Positions 23,926 to 35,689 of a stretch of 64,000 nucleotides of DNA are shown piece by piece. A program made the position numbers and the translations under genes. Position 1 is the stretch's first letter; the number at the start of each line of letters is the position of its first letter. Under the pieces are notes generated by a model. That model was not told the origin of the DNA, searched no databases, and worked only from the letters and a program-made list of their open reading frames with translations. This stretch comes from Margaritifera margaritifera (Eukaryota; Mollusca; Bivalvia; Unionida; Margaritiferidae), in the NCBI GenBank assembly GCA_029931535.1, contig JAQPZY010001688.1, forward strand, positions 5,573,001 through 5,637,000, given 5' to 3'.

Positions 23926-24719
23926 ATTTTTCTTTCAGAAAATATACTATTTGATTTCACCCAACTACAGTAGTTTATGCCATTCTACTACTTTTAAAAA
24001 TTATTTATTAACAGGCTACAAGCAGACTTACAGCCTTGAAAATATCCAGTACATAATACTTAATTGATGGGCATTTCCTGTCAAATACGACAATGAAGTT
24101 TCATTTGATCAGATTATCAAACAAATCTTGGAGAATAACAATAATCATTAGTGGTTGTTGTTAGTATCTTTTTTCTTTTTAATTAGAGTCTTGGCTACAC
24201 ATGGTTTGTTAAAAAGGTTTGATCGGTGTTGCCACACAGCCAAACAATATAGTTAAAAAGCACATGCTGTGAGGGACTTATGTAATGTCAATAGCACAGG
24301 CAACGGGCCAACCAAGTTTTGTTAAGTTCAGGATATAAGCTGACAAACCTTTACTGTCTTGTCCTTTGCAGCTACAGAGTATTCAAGATTTTGTAAAACA
24401 CAACGACCAAACAACTGTGGGATAATTTTGGGCACCTTAGGGCTAATATCAGACTTGTCAAGTTACATGTAGCAGATATTCGTTTGAACTCATTAATGTC
24501 TGTCATGTTTGATAAATAGTTGGGGTCAACCATACTGCCAACCTTGTGATGTACCAAACCAGCATATAGCAAGGTTGATCGAAATTGGATGAATGAATGT
24601 ATGTGTTTTTATGTGGGGGTGGGGAGGGAGATATACATAACACCAGTAAAATGTACAGCAATTTAAGTTTTGTAAGTTTAATATATTTTTTCAATTCAGT
24701 ATTTGCGCATTCAGTCTTG
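23926..24719. other. unassigned sequence
   Basis: Short frames without recognisable domains. No supported feature. Confidence 0.3.
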
Positions 24720-24855
24720 TCAAATAGTGACATGTTAAAAAGGAGATAAAGATTATATTTGTAAGCTTTCTGCTGTATTTTTCCAGACCATGATTCATTC
24801 ATTGGTTTTCTGCCCCAAGGCAGGTTCGAGGCATCCATCAAATAGTGACATGTTA
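24720..24855. repeat. 18-bp direct repeats flanking a 100-bp insert
   Basis: TCAAATAGTGACATGTTA occurs at 24720-24737 and 24838-24855. The 100 bp between them end in GGCAGGTTCGAGGCATCC, which resembles a tRNA T-arm. This looks like a target-site duplication around a short retroposed sequence, though a tandem duplication is not excluded. Confidence 0.5.
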
Positions 24856-25029
24856 CATTTCCCTTAGCATGGCTCTACGTTTCATGTTCGCATATGAGTT
24901 ATTCTCCTTAAGATCGTCCAGTAGCATGATTCTAGGCTTTCCTCTTGATTACCACAACAATGTCATCAAGTTTAAAGTCATTTAAAATGATAAAAAATCT
25001 CAGTCACTTGGAAAAGTAAATTGCATGAG

Positions 25030-25182
25030 TAAATTCTGATTGCATGTTGCAGGTTTGATACCTGCCCAGGCCAGCCCAGGTTGGCTGTTTCGGTGTCCTT
25101 GGGGAAGGCACTTCGATCCCATTTTGTCAGGCATGATAAAGCCAATAATGTGTTAAAAGTGCCATTAAAACCCAACAAAAAC
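25030..25182 (+). mobile_element. SINE, 5'-truncated
   Basis: A B-box-like GCAGGTTTGATACCTGCC is followed by CCTTGGGGAAGGCACTTCGA, GGCATGATAAAGCC and AATAATGTGTTAAAAGTG. These tail blocks are shared with the SINEs at 43660 and 60361. The A-box head is not recognisable. Confidence 0.65.
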
Positions 25183-25189
25183 AAAACTA

Positions 25190-25965
25190 ATAAATCTGTA
25201 TGATTTCACTATTAGGCAATAAAGAAAATGGAGTTTCCACCATCTGAATTCACTCTTAAATCTAACTGATTTCACAATTAAGTGACACGTAACTGTAGCA
25301 TGATGAAGCCGGGTAGGATTGGATTTAGCGTAAACACTACACACAATTAAGTGAATGAGATGCATATTTATATTTGCATATGTATATACTAGTATTATAT
25401 AAAATGTCTCTGGGTATATATGTGTGTGTGTGTGTGTGTGAACCAAAAAGTTTTCAATCATGCATGTTTGTGTACACAATGCTCTGTGTGCTGAATCCAT
25501 ACCATGTGCTTTTGTGTACACAAATCCTTAATACCCTATTGTATGATACTTGTTCCCCAGCTGCATTTTATATATTTGCCTGTACATATGTAAATAATTG
25601 AGGGCCACCAGGGAGATTAGTTTTTTTACTAACTGTGTCACCCTCATAAAATAAAGACTTTATTATTATGAGATATTCCCAATTCTACAGCTCCCTTCAA
25701 ATGATGAAAGAATGACCTTGATTGGTCTGTTCCTCCCAGCCTGCCAAAGGATCCCTCGAGAACCTCCTTATGCCGCAGACCAGTTGGTCCAGAACCTTCG
25801 TCCCCTCACACTGAGTAAACCAGTACCATCCTTCTAACCAGCATCCATAGCCAGAGAACTCAATGTAAAATGGGTTCCACACTGCTGGTGTTTTGTACGT
25901 GAATTAGCAATGAGTGAAGATGTTCATTATTTCTAAATTAATAAAGGAAAATATTATACCCCCAC
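25190..25965. other. unassigned sequence with a TG microsatellite
   Basis: A (TG)n run lies at about 25420-25441. Otherwise no supported feature. Confidence 0.4.
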
Positions 25966-25974
25966 AGGTAATGC

Positions 25975-26720
25975 TAGTGTTGTTCCGATTATCAATTATA
26001 ATCGAAAATCAGTTGGTTGGATGAACCTATAAGCTAATCAATTACCAAACTCCATAATCGATTCTCTGGAAAGGGAGACAACTCTAAGTATGTGGCATAG
26101 ACAAGTTCCTTCCCCTTGATGTGGTAGAGAAGAAAACCCCAAGGATTCCAAATGACGTCAAAAAAGCTGCTAGATCTGATACACGTGCCATGAATAAAAA
26201 TGATCAAACCACAATATATAAAATTCTAATCTTAGACTTTTTATCTTTACATGATTTTGCTGTTAAATTGTTGAGTTAATAAATGTAAAAAAAATTGTAT
26301 GTTTTGTTTCAGTTTAAATATAAAATCCTAGATTGTAGTATTAGTAAATAATATCTAACAAGAAAAGCATGTCCTTCTGTACTTTCAACAATAGACAAAT
26401 CACATATAAATGAATGGGTTTTGGGCAACTGCAACAGGTTTTCAGTTATATAAAACCGATCAGCCACATAAAGTTGCTTTCATTTAACAAAAATAACACA
26501 AAACAATAAAAAAGTAACATTTTTATCAGGTCAATAGTATATATATCAATAATAGAGATTACTTCTGTACATTTATTAACATTTTGAACTCTTGAGCAAA
26601 GATATAACTGTATAACAAATAAAAACTAAAATTTGCTCTTAGTAATCAATTATAATCAATTATCTGTTAGTTATGTGCAACCGATTATTGATTATGAAAT
26701 TCTGACTGATTCCCATTACC
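25975..26720. mobile_element. possible hAT-like non-autonomous element
   Basis: AGGTAATGC at 25966-25974 and AGGTAACGC at 26721-26729 could be a target duplication with one mismatch. The left end starts TAGTGTTGTTCCGATTATCA, a style common at hAT ends. Both subterminal regions carry inverted copies of ATCAATTATAATC. The two outermost ends do not pair well and no transposase is present, so the call is tentative. Confidence 0.4.
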
Positions 26721-26729
26721 AGGTAACGC

Positions 26730-27390
26730 TGTACTCTGCAATGAAACTGGTCTATATTTTCGTTCATATATAATACACAGATATTTTCGTACATGTAATT
26801 CCATGACAGTAACTGTTATAATGAACCTTATTAGTAGCTGCATTATGCAAATTAGCCTCTACCAGTGACTGTCACTTTCAGTCGGATGACTGGATAATGC
26901 ACTCTGGGCTGCACTGGGACACTTTAGTCACTGGTTTTTCATGGCAAATTCAACAAACTTACTGTATGCCAATGTTTACTGACACATGGACTGCAACAGA
27001 TCTCATGAAGGATTAGCACTATGTCTTTGATGTATCAGCATGATTAGCAATGTTTGTGAGAAAGCTTAAGTGAGTGACCTTGTGGAGTTTCTTTGGTGAT
27101 AGAGGAAATCTGGGCTGTGTACTGTTACCCAATACAATAGCTGACACAGATAGGTTACATTAGTGGCTCATTAGAGACATACCTAATTTCATGTGTGCTA
27201 TATATAGCCTGTAAGAAATACAATATCTGACATTGACTGACTACAACAGTGCCTGATTAGAAACAAAGGCTCATTGTGAAAAAAAATGTTCTGGTGATGT
27301 CCAATTTAATTATTACAATGCTTTGACATAAATTTGTGAGCTGATGGATCTGGAAAATTCTACATTTTTATATTTTATTTTTTATATTTT
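26730..27390. other. unassigned sequence
   Basis: No supported feature. Confidence 0.3.
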
Positions 27391-27476
27391 TTAATGTATC
27401 TAATTTTAGTCACGAGGTCCAGTGTTACCATTATATTCGGAATCATGTTATAATGAAGGACACTATAATGAAAGAG

Positions 27477-27478
<2 letters not shown>

Positions 27479-27551
<73 letters not shown>
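27479..27551. repeat. (TA)n microsatellite, about 36 units
   Basis: An uninterrupted TA run. The Ile/Tyr-repeat frames reading through it are artefacts. Confidence 0.95.
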
Positions 27552-27558
<7 letters not shown>

Positions 27559-27909
27559 CACAAAGGGCAACCATGCTATAACAATCTTAATTATAACATG
27601 AAAAAAAATGGTTGTGTCATTGCTCCCAGATTTATTTGTTGCAGAGGTCACATTTTCCCTGACACTAACATCAGCCAAGCTGACAAACAGATAAAAAATA
27701 ATTAAGTTTCAGAAACCTATAGCTTACAGATCATTATTAATGTTTTTACACAGCAATGATTAATTTTCATCTTAATCCCAATTGTTATATAACTTGACAG
27801 GTAGTACAATTACATGTATTACAATACATTTGACTATCGTTTTGTTTAGTTCCCTCAACACACACAAATACACATGTACTCGTACATGTATTCAGTGAAT
27901 TTTCAATCA

Positions 27910-28080
27910 TTCTTGATATAACACGGTTCAGTACATAACACATTCATTGATCATTTTCGCTATACTATGGTTTGGTACAATGCATTCATCAAATTTTTTT
28001 ATATGTCTTGCTATAACGCAGTTCAGTACATAATGCGACTGGCAGTTGTGGACCCCAACTACTTTTGTTATAGTGGGATT
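27910..28080. repeat. ~60-bp diverged tandem repeat
   Basis: Blocks like TATAACACGGTTCAGTACAT (27918), CTATACTATGGTTTGGTACA and CTATAACGCAGTTCAGTACA recur about every 50-60 bp, each followed by an A/T-rich stretch containing CATT or ATGC. It lies directly beside the element at 28107. Confidence 0.6.
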
Positions 28081-28106
28081 CCCTTCTAAGAATGCATATA
28101 CATATA

Positions 28107-29725
28107 CAGTAAAACCTGTCATGAGAGACCGCCCCTTCTGCCAGCAAAAAGCGGTCTCTCAAGACAGGTGGTCTCTCATAACAGTTTTGTACAAAAAGAT
28201 CAGTTTCCAAGGTCAAAATTCAGCACTGTTTAAGGGAAAAATAAGCACAATCATGTACATTTATTGTATTCTTTGTTCATAGTTCTTGTTAAAATATTGC
28301 ATGCATTAATCTGAAAATAATTTTAAATAGTTATAAAGATATACATCTATCATTAAACATGAATCACATTTATAGTTGAAGATCACACGTACATGTACTA
28401 GTATTAGCATATGAGTTCGTTTCTAATTGACTCCTGGTCTTTTATAACACCCTTAATTTGAGTTTTACCGACGTTTCAAGTGGCTGCAATGTTGCAAACA
28501 GTCTCCCGTTTTTCACTTCTTTCAATTACATTAATTCTTTCCTCCAATGTTAGAATTTGTCTCTTTTTCATTGGAGATTCTGCCATTGTTATTAAAGTGC
28601 TAGGTGTTAATGTTATAAGGGATCAATTGTAATAACGACTGTAGCGGTTTTGATCAAGCTTTGGGGAAATATGGAATACATATACAATGTATATGTACCG
28701 ATGAATGAAATAAAAAGACACAATTAATTTATCCAGAAACAGAACAAATTTATTTAGAGACAAAAGTCAAAGACTTTATTCACCGACGATACAAAGGGAT
28801 TAACTCTATAAACAGAGGGTGTAACCGGCTGCACTAAGGTGAACAGATGATGGTTTGGTGTGTGGGCTTTAATCTCTGTAACATCAAAAACACCCCAACA
28901 AACAACACAAGTCTTTCACAATGACAATCGAATCTGGAAAACGATTCTCAGCTACTGGTATTAAAGACAAAGACAAAGACCTCATTCACCCCAGGCATTA
29001 CGGATTAACTCCAAAGACAAATGATGTATGCGACCGCTATATTGACTTTGGCACTACAATGGCAGTTAGTGACATGTACTTTAGTCTGGTTTACTGTCTA
29101 GAACAAAGGAAACTACATGCATGACCTGCAAAAGTTAGGAAACTGGTAGCTAGTCTAATTTGTTTTTATAATTTTTTTTTTTAGAACAGTCTTTACTTTG
29201 GAAGGGGTCATTGTTACAAAGGATAAAATAAACGTCAGTGGTGTTTGTCTCGGTTCTCCCGATAGGGTCGTTCATAGCAGTATTATTTTAGAACAAGCTG
29301 CCATATGCGGGAAATCCTATGGATCATACTTTAGTCTTGCAGAAATAGCCGAGGTATTTCCGAATGAGCAATCCGCATGTACTCTAGTCTGGTTTACAAT
29401 CTATAACAATTCAAGATACCGGTAGCCAGCCTAATTTGTTTTTAAGTTTTTGATTTTGTTTTTAACGTCTTTGCTTCTTAAGCGGTCGTGGTTACAGAGG
29501 GTTAAATAAAGGTCAGTTGTGTCTATCTCTGTTTTTGTGATGCGGTCGTTCATAGCAGTGTCGAAATGCATATTTTGCCAAGAAATCGTGGTCACTGGTC
29601 GCGTTCTGCAGGTGGTCGCTCACGACAGTGCGTTTATATAATAAAATCGATCCGTGCATTACGATTGTGGTCGCTCATGACAGGTGGTCGCTCATAGCAG
29701 AGTTCGCTCATGACAGGTTTTACTG
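28107..29725. mobile_element. 1.6-kb TA-flanked DNA element with perfect 19-bp inverted ends
   Basis: The left end CAGTAAAACCTGTCATGAG and the reversed right end are identical over 19 bp. TA dinucleotides flank both sides (28105-28106, 29726-29727). This fits the Tc1/mariner/pogo group (TA target, CAGT ends). No transposase is recognised, so it is probably non-autonomous. Both subterminal regions carry repeated copies of a ~17-bp motif, G.GGTCGCTCAT.ACAG. The interior has partial duplications (AAAGAC.TCATTCACC blocks near 28770 and 28975; GGTAGC(C/T)AG(C/T)CTAATTTG near 29147 and 29421). Confidence 0.75.
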
Positions 29726-29727
29726 TA

Positions 29728-30550
29728 TTTATAATTAATTGCAGACACATACTTATCTGAAGATGGAAGAAATTATTTTAGCGAAATTTCAAATTAGGGT
29801 AGTGATAACAGGCCCTTTCTTTTTGTATGACAAGAATATGACTCAAATCCAGAAGTCTAAGATAAAAACTTAATTATGGTAGCACTTCTAATATTTACCA
29901 ATCAGTATTCAGTTTATTTATTCTCCTACTGGCTTTATATGTGCATTTTCTGAAGACTTTACAAACAGATTGAATCAGAAATGGAAAGGCATAAGTTTTT
30001 GAAAAGACTCAGACATCTGCATGCTACAAAGCAGCTGACTTTCGAACCCAGCTGAATCATAATCCAATTCTGGTCAGAACACAGGCTACTCATACTTATT
30101 CCTCAGATATGCTGGCACTGCATGCCAAACACCATTTTGACATACACTTTAAAAATCAGCTGAAAATCAATGAGGAGGGTGCCCAATTTTACCTCATAGT
30201 TTCATAAAGGTTAGACAGTCAATCTCATTTCAGTGTTCCATTTGTCATCCCAAAAATGTGAGTTATTGAAAGGTTTTCATATTATCCTCGTTTCTTATTT
30301 AAAATTTGTATCCATACAAATTACATATGGGAGAAAATCAACAAGATACCTCTGTCCACTTTTGTGGAAGAAGTATTTTAAATTATACATCCTTTTTTGT
30401 TCCTAATAGAGACAAAATGCCTATGTTACCATGAACACTTTTCAAAAAACCTTTGCTAAAGTAAAAACCAATGCCCCTTTTAAAATTATAACAGATTAAT
30501 ATGAAAGAACAAGTGGCCCAAGTGTCTGAGTTTGCTCACCTGGATGACAT
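29728..30550. other. unassigned sequence
   Basis: No supported feature. Confidence 0.3.
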
Positions 30551-30554
30551 CTAC

Positions 30555-32180
30555 CTAAAAGAGAAATGCAAAAGCAGCTGGACAAATTTGAGTCAGTATG
30601 ATGCTTTCTGTTGAAATTTTTTTCAATGCTGTTGACTGTATATATTATAAAACAATTGTTTCAGGGTTCCTCTAGTTTTTGTATCTTCATCAATATCTGA
30701 TGGCACATCAGCATAATTTGTCCAATGTTGAACAGCCTCTATGCCAGGACAATTTCTAAGTTGGTTAAATTCTGTACATTTTTTTTTCTTCGATAAAGTT
30801 GTGTAAATTTTTTCTATCTTCAGTAACAGTGGCCATATTTGACGGTGGAATCGCATAATTTCTACGAATATGAAAAGCCTTCAAGCTATGATGATTTCTG
30901 TCTAATTTCACAAAATTCTGTTCAGTTTTTTTTGTTTCTTGTTATTTTAGGTTTTTCTGTTTTAGTAACAGCAGCCGTACTGGATGGCAAATTGGCATCA
31001 TTTGTATAAAATTTAAAGCCCTTCATGCCACAATGCTTTGTCAAATTTGGTCAAATTCTGTTTAGTGGTATTTGAGAAAACGTAATTTAAACGATTTTCT
31101 TTTTTTTTAGCAACAGTAGCCATTTGTGATGGCAAACAATTTTTATAAATCTGAAAGCCATAAATGCCACAATATTTTCTGTCAAATTCTGCTGATTCAT
31201 TTCTCAGAAGAAGTCATTTGAAGTTTTATCCATATTTAGTAATGGTATCCATATCTGATGGTGGATTGGCATCCTTTGTACAAAACTGAAAGCCCTCTAT
31301 GCCAGAATGATTTCTGTCAAATTTCTTCTAATTCTGTTGAGGTTTTGAAAGTCCTTAAAAGCTTTCTATTTTTAGTAACAGCAGCCATATTTGAATGTGG
31401 ACTGGATTCATTTGTATTAAATTGAAAGCTCTCTTTGCCAGAATGCTTTCGGTCAAATTTGCTCAAATTCTGAAAAGCAGTTTTTGAGACGAGAAGTAAT
31501 TTAAAGATTTTCTGTTTTTAGTAATTGTGGCCATATTTTATGGTTAATTTGGTGTTTTTTTTTAATAAAACTGAAAGCTCTCTATGCCAGGATGACTTAT
31601 GTCAAATTTGGCCACATTTTAATGAGGACTGTATGCAAAGTTGATCACTTAAAGGCTTTTCTATATTTCTGTTAGTAATGGTGACCATATCTGTTGGTGG
31701 CATCATTTAATAGCTGGTTGTTGGATGGTTTGCTTTTAACAGCACTTTCAGCATATTGGCTATACCATGCCAAGGAAACAATAGCTAAGTGCCTTTCCCA
31801 ACTACAGCCCTTCCCAAGGACATGCTGAGGCAGCTGACCTGTGCTGGCCTGGGCAGATATGGAACCCATGACCCTTGGATTACTAGGCACAATGTACTGC
31901 CAATTGAGTGAAAAGAAGTTGCTTAAAGGTTTTTCCATTTTTCATAAAAATGGCCATATTTGATAAGTGTTTGCTATCTAAGGAACAAATTTGAAAGGCT
32001 TGATGCCAGAATGATCCCTGTAAAATCATGTGTAAACTTGTTAAGCAGGTTTTTAGAATAAGTTATAAATAACAACTGTGAATGGACAATGTACGACACA
32101 CGATGGACAAAGGACCATACCATAAGCTCATTTGGCCTTATTACAAGGTGAACTAAAATGACATATGAAGACAAGATTGT
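30555..32180 (+). repeat. diverged array, family B (unit about 130-160 bp)
   Basis: Recurring blocks are GCCATATTTGATGGTGGATTGGC-like, CATTTGTATAAAATTGAAAG-like, ATGCCAGAATGCTTTCTGTC-like, AAATTTGGTCAAATTCTG, and TTTTTGAGA.GAAGT.ATTTAAAG. It closes with TTGTGAATGGACA, a GATGGACAAAGGACCATACC block and CATAAGCTCA.TTGGCC. Similar arrays lie at 39640 and 41760. A SINE (31712-31912) is inserted within it. Confidence 0.8.
31712..31912 (-). mobile_element. tRNA-derived SINE inserted in array B
   Basis: On the minus strand the head has a B-box-like AAGGGTCATGGGTTCCATATC. It is followed by CCAGCACAGGTCAGCTGCC, CCTTGGGAAGGGCTGTAGTT and a tail with GGCATGGTATAGCC. It is the same family as the SINEs at 43660 and 60361. 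Confidence 0.65.
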
Positions 32181-32214
32181 GTTTTAATTGCAACAAAAAT
32201 GTCATGCACAAGTT

Positions 32215-33091
32215 TATTATATTAAACAAGAATCCTCGATGAAACAGGCACTCTACTGGTTAAAAAGAATGTCGGTTGAAATCATCTGGCAACCATATTG
32301 GATGTAAGATCGGCACTGTTTTCAGTTAGGACCAACTAGAAATCATCAAAAGTCGTTTGGTGAAAACCCCATGTCAATATGATCATCCTTTCAGGAGGAG
32401 TAACAATAACAAGATATTGGATTTCAGATTGGCATCATTTTTTTTAGGACCAACTAGACCCCATAAGAAGTCTTCTGGTGAAAACCCCATGTCAATGTGA
32501 CTTTCCATTTAGAAGGAGTAGCAATAAAACAAGATTTTCAAGATGGCTAATTTTGGCAGCCATACAAGATGTCAGATTGGAACTTTCTTCATTCAGGACC
32601 AACTAGACATCTTAAGTCTTTCAGTGAAAACTCATGTCATCTATTCAAAAGGAGTAGTAAGATTTTGAAGATGGCCACTATGGTGGCGACATCTGAGGTC
32701 AGATCGGCACCATTTTTTTTTTTAGGATCAACTAGACATCTTAAGAAGTGAAAACCCAATGTCAATACAACCATCTGTTTAGGAGGTGTAGTGATAACAA
32801 GATTTTCAAGATGGCCACCATGATAGCCATAATGGATGTTGAATTGCCACAATTTCATCTACATGTAAGACCAACTAGACATCATAAAAAGTCTGTTAGT
32901 GAAAACCATCCAATCAAGAGGAGTAGTAATAACAAAATTTTTAAAATGGCCAACATGGCAGCCATTGTGGATGTCAGATTGACAGCATTTACATTTAGAA
33001 TCGACTAGACATCATAATAAGTCTTGTAGTGAAAACCCTATGCCAATATGACCATTCATTAAAGAGTAGTTGCAAACACAATATTTTCAAA
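32215..33091 (+). repeat. modular repeat array, family A
   Basis: The units are the same as at 10170-11145 (CATATTGGATGTA.GAT, AGGACCAACTAGA, GTGAAAACCCCATGTCAATA, AACAAGATTTTCAAGATGGC), about six copies. The array is cut at about 33091 by DIRS copy 2. Frames read across it are not genes. Confidence 0.8.
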
Positions 33092-33965
33092 ATGGCTAAG
33101 AAGAGCAAGAAAACAATCTTGAGGGTCTTCAGGGTAAGGTTCTCAAAAAAACCTTCACCCAAAGGTTCATAGAGGGGTTTTGTTAGAAACCACAAGACAC
33201 ACGAGAGATTCCATCTAGGCATTAGCGAGCGAGACACCAGTCTTTGCAGTTCGAAATACCTGATCAGGACAGCTATGTGAGAGTCCACACCAATGGCTGG
33301 GCCTTTTGAAAATTTGAGTGTGTTGGATAGGACTGCCCTATGGCCTTTGATAGTAGAAACCCAGCATTGTCTCTCTTCAAAAAGGAGGAGAAAAAATTCA
33401 GCCACTGTGCTCAGAGAGGAACAGCTGGGATTAATATGTTTTCTACTGCAACAATCGCAAAAGATTCTCCACTTTACATCATAGACCTTGGACACAGATT
33501 GTCTCCTGGCCTGAATAATGCACTTGGCAACTTTGCTCTTAAACTTGTCCTGGCAGTGAGATCGTTTTAGATGAGCCAAGTGTGAAGGTGAAGAATCTGC
33601 AGGCTGTTGTGTAGGAGAGAACCTCTGTGCTGTGAAAGAAAGTCCCTCCTCTGGGGTCATGTCCTGGGCTGGTCTATCAGCAGGTCAAGAAGATCGTTGA
33701 ACCATGATTATTGATGCTACATAGGGGCTATCAAAATGAGCTGAGCAGTGGAGGGTCTTTACTTTCTGAAGGGTGGGAAGGTGTAAGCAAACAGACAATC
33801 CCACTTCAGGCTGAAAGCTCTCTGGCCTGGGATGGGGGAACATAAAAGGGGAGCTTGTTGTGTACCCCTTGAGGCAAACAAGTCCACAAAGGGTCTCTTC
33901 CAAAGTCTGAACAGGGAATCTGCTATGCACTGGTGCAGAGATCATTCCATAAGGACTATCTTGCC
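33092..33965 (-). pseudogene. DIRS copy 2 RNase H end plus recombinase N-terminal part
   Basis: The minus strand (from 33660) reads AHLKRSHCQDKFKSKVAKCI, then SVSKVYDVKWRIFCDCCSRK and SLSTVAEFFLLLFEERQC. This is the helical DNA-binding part that precedes the catalytic domain of DIRS recombinases and is alike in copies 1 and 3. Upstream, in another frame, the RNase H tail is visible (LFASRGTQQAPLL). The catalytic domain is lost at the left truncation. Confidence 0.75.
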
Positions 33966-34435
33966 ACTCCTGCTTATTTTTTTTTTTTTTTTAACAATGA
34001 CGTCAACAACATTTATCCTGAATATTGGAGACAAAAATTAGCAAAACACCAGCTTGGTAAGATGCTAATAATGAGGTAATAACAAGAAATAGCATCCTAA
34101 ACTGACTTTTAAGAATGAAAGGTGTTTGATCACTAAACACACATAAATGAAGTAATGACTGGTGTGTGACCTCATTTCGAGTAATAAAAATAACAAAAGT
34201 CAGATTTAATGGAATATGAATTCCGATGATTCGTTATTGTATTAAAACAATAAAACAGAATAATGATGAGTCTGCATACCATATTGGCAAGGATAGGGAT
34301 AACTACCTACCTCAAGCAAGAAAATGGAATAAAATAATTCTCAAACACAATAATTGTTACGCTGACACCCCTCAGGGGAAGTAACCTAAATGCAAGGTTA
34401 TGAAAAAAACTTAACCAAAAAATGGCAATAACGAT

Positions 34436-34453
34436 AGAGAGAGAGAGAGAGAG
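34436..34453. repeat. (GA)n microsatellite
   Basis: A short uninterrupted GA run inside the leader of DIRS copy 2. Confidence 0.85.
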
Positions 34454-34793
34454 TTCATTCCAAACAGGAATAAAACATGATCCAAGAGTATTTTCACACA
34501 GTAAAAACAATGCATGTAATGAAAATGCTCAATTCGAGACGTATAACTCAAAGCAAAGGCAATTTTCTCTTTGATATATTTTAAGCACCCATAATGGCTG
34601 TGACTAGAAAACGAATGAGGACTAGTGCCAGGGTCATGGGTCAGACTTGAGATCTTTCTCAAAAGTCACCCTATGGGAAGAATGAATTCTCATTATACAG
34701 CTGAGGGTATTTTCCATCCGGAAAAGAGTAATCTACGCAATAGCAACAGGTAAGTATTACATCATTAAAGTTACTTTAACTTCCCCTCACTAC

Positions 34794-35335
34794 ATTCTTG
34801 TCAAAAATTTTATTTAAAAATTCTGCTTTTTTTATATCTGTTCTGTAAATTTACAAAATTAAGACAATGAGTACAAAAATATACCCTTTCTGCTTAATGT
34901 CTGCACATTTTCTTTTTCTTCTTCTTATCAATATTGGTTACAATGTTGCTGCTGTTACTGCTGTACTTACTACTAACACACAAATCAGCGAAGTTGAAAT
35001 TAAATGTAACATGTAATATTTTAATCTTTTCACAAGTTATCATCATAAGATCCCACATTATCAAACTGCCTTGATTTTTGTGAGGATAATTTTGTATAAG
35101 CAATGTCAGTTTGATTAGAACCACAAGTCTATTTTTTTTAATCATAAAATATATGTGGAAAAGAACTTGAAAATGCTCCTTATAAAATCATTTTTGGACT
35201 TTGGTAAATATATAAGGATAAAACTTACTGGGGAACTTATTTTATTCTTCTAAGAAGCCATTCAAGCTTGTTGTTGTATGTGGGAGTTATTATCTTTGAA
35301 GCATCCTGTCTGCTTATCTTTAATAATGTATCTTT
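34794..35335. other. unassigned sequence between DIRS copies 2 and 3
   Basis: AT-rich, with no supported feature. Confidence 0.3.
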
Positions 35336-35379
35336 AATTACGCCAGGACATCAGAGTGGGGTGGGAGGAGGGCATTTGA

Positions 35380-35482
35380 TAATAGTGATGGGTAAGTATT
35401 GCATAATTAAAATTAGTTTTACCCCCCAAAAAACTACAATTTAATAGCAGCAATACATTACCCTATCACTATTATATAGCTG
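35380..35482. repeat. internal complementary region of DIRS copy 3
   Basis: The segment around 35380-35427 (GTGATGGGTAAGTATTGCAT and on) complements the left-end sequence preserved in copy 5. The segment 35441-35482 (AATAGCAGCAATACATTACC and on) is identical to the reverse complement of the element's right end at 39255-39297. Confidence 0.8.
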
Positions 35483-35689
35483 AATTTGTCAGTTAGGCGG
35501 GTAGGCTGATGTGTTAAACTGATCGAAAACAGAGAAAAATGGAAAGTGCTCACCATTTGAGGGAGAGATCCACTTTACAAATTGTTGGAGTCCCTCTGGG
35601 CCACATGTTTTGTTGCAACTATGGGTCCCAAGAGAGAATACCTGCGCAATTAGCGGAGGTAGAGAAGGTAGTATGGGATCGACAAAATG

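Larger units (their letters stand above)
33092..34793 (-). mobile_element. DIRS-type element, copy 2 (left-truncated, internally deleted)
   Basis: The left boundary is abrupt inside repeat array A. It keeps the N-terminal recombinase part and the RNase H end (33092-33965), then an A/T tract near 33978, then leader and right end similar to copy 1 (34285-34793). The right end reads GAGGGTATTTTCCATCC and GCAATAGCAACAGGTAAGTA, matching copy 1 end sequences. Gag and reverse transcriptase are absent. Confidence 0.75.

Noticed and set aside
13700..26960. Weak similarity between 13733-13775 and 26835-26880, and to the hairpin loops at 15800
   Set aside because: Identity is about two thirds over 40 bp with no clear boundaries; not distinguishable from chance here.
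27375..27678. Frames encoding long Ile/Tyr repeats
   Set aside because: They are translations of the (TA)n microsatellite.
32995..33660. 221-codon minus-strand frame taken as one protein
   Set aside because: Only the first ~190 codons are DIRS recombinase. The rest reads into the neighbouring repeat array.
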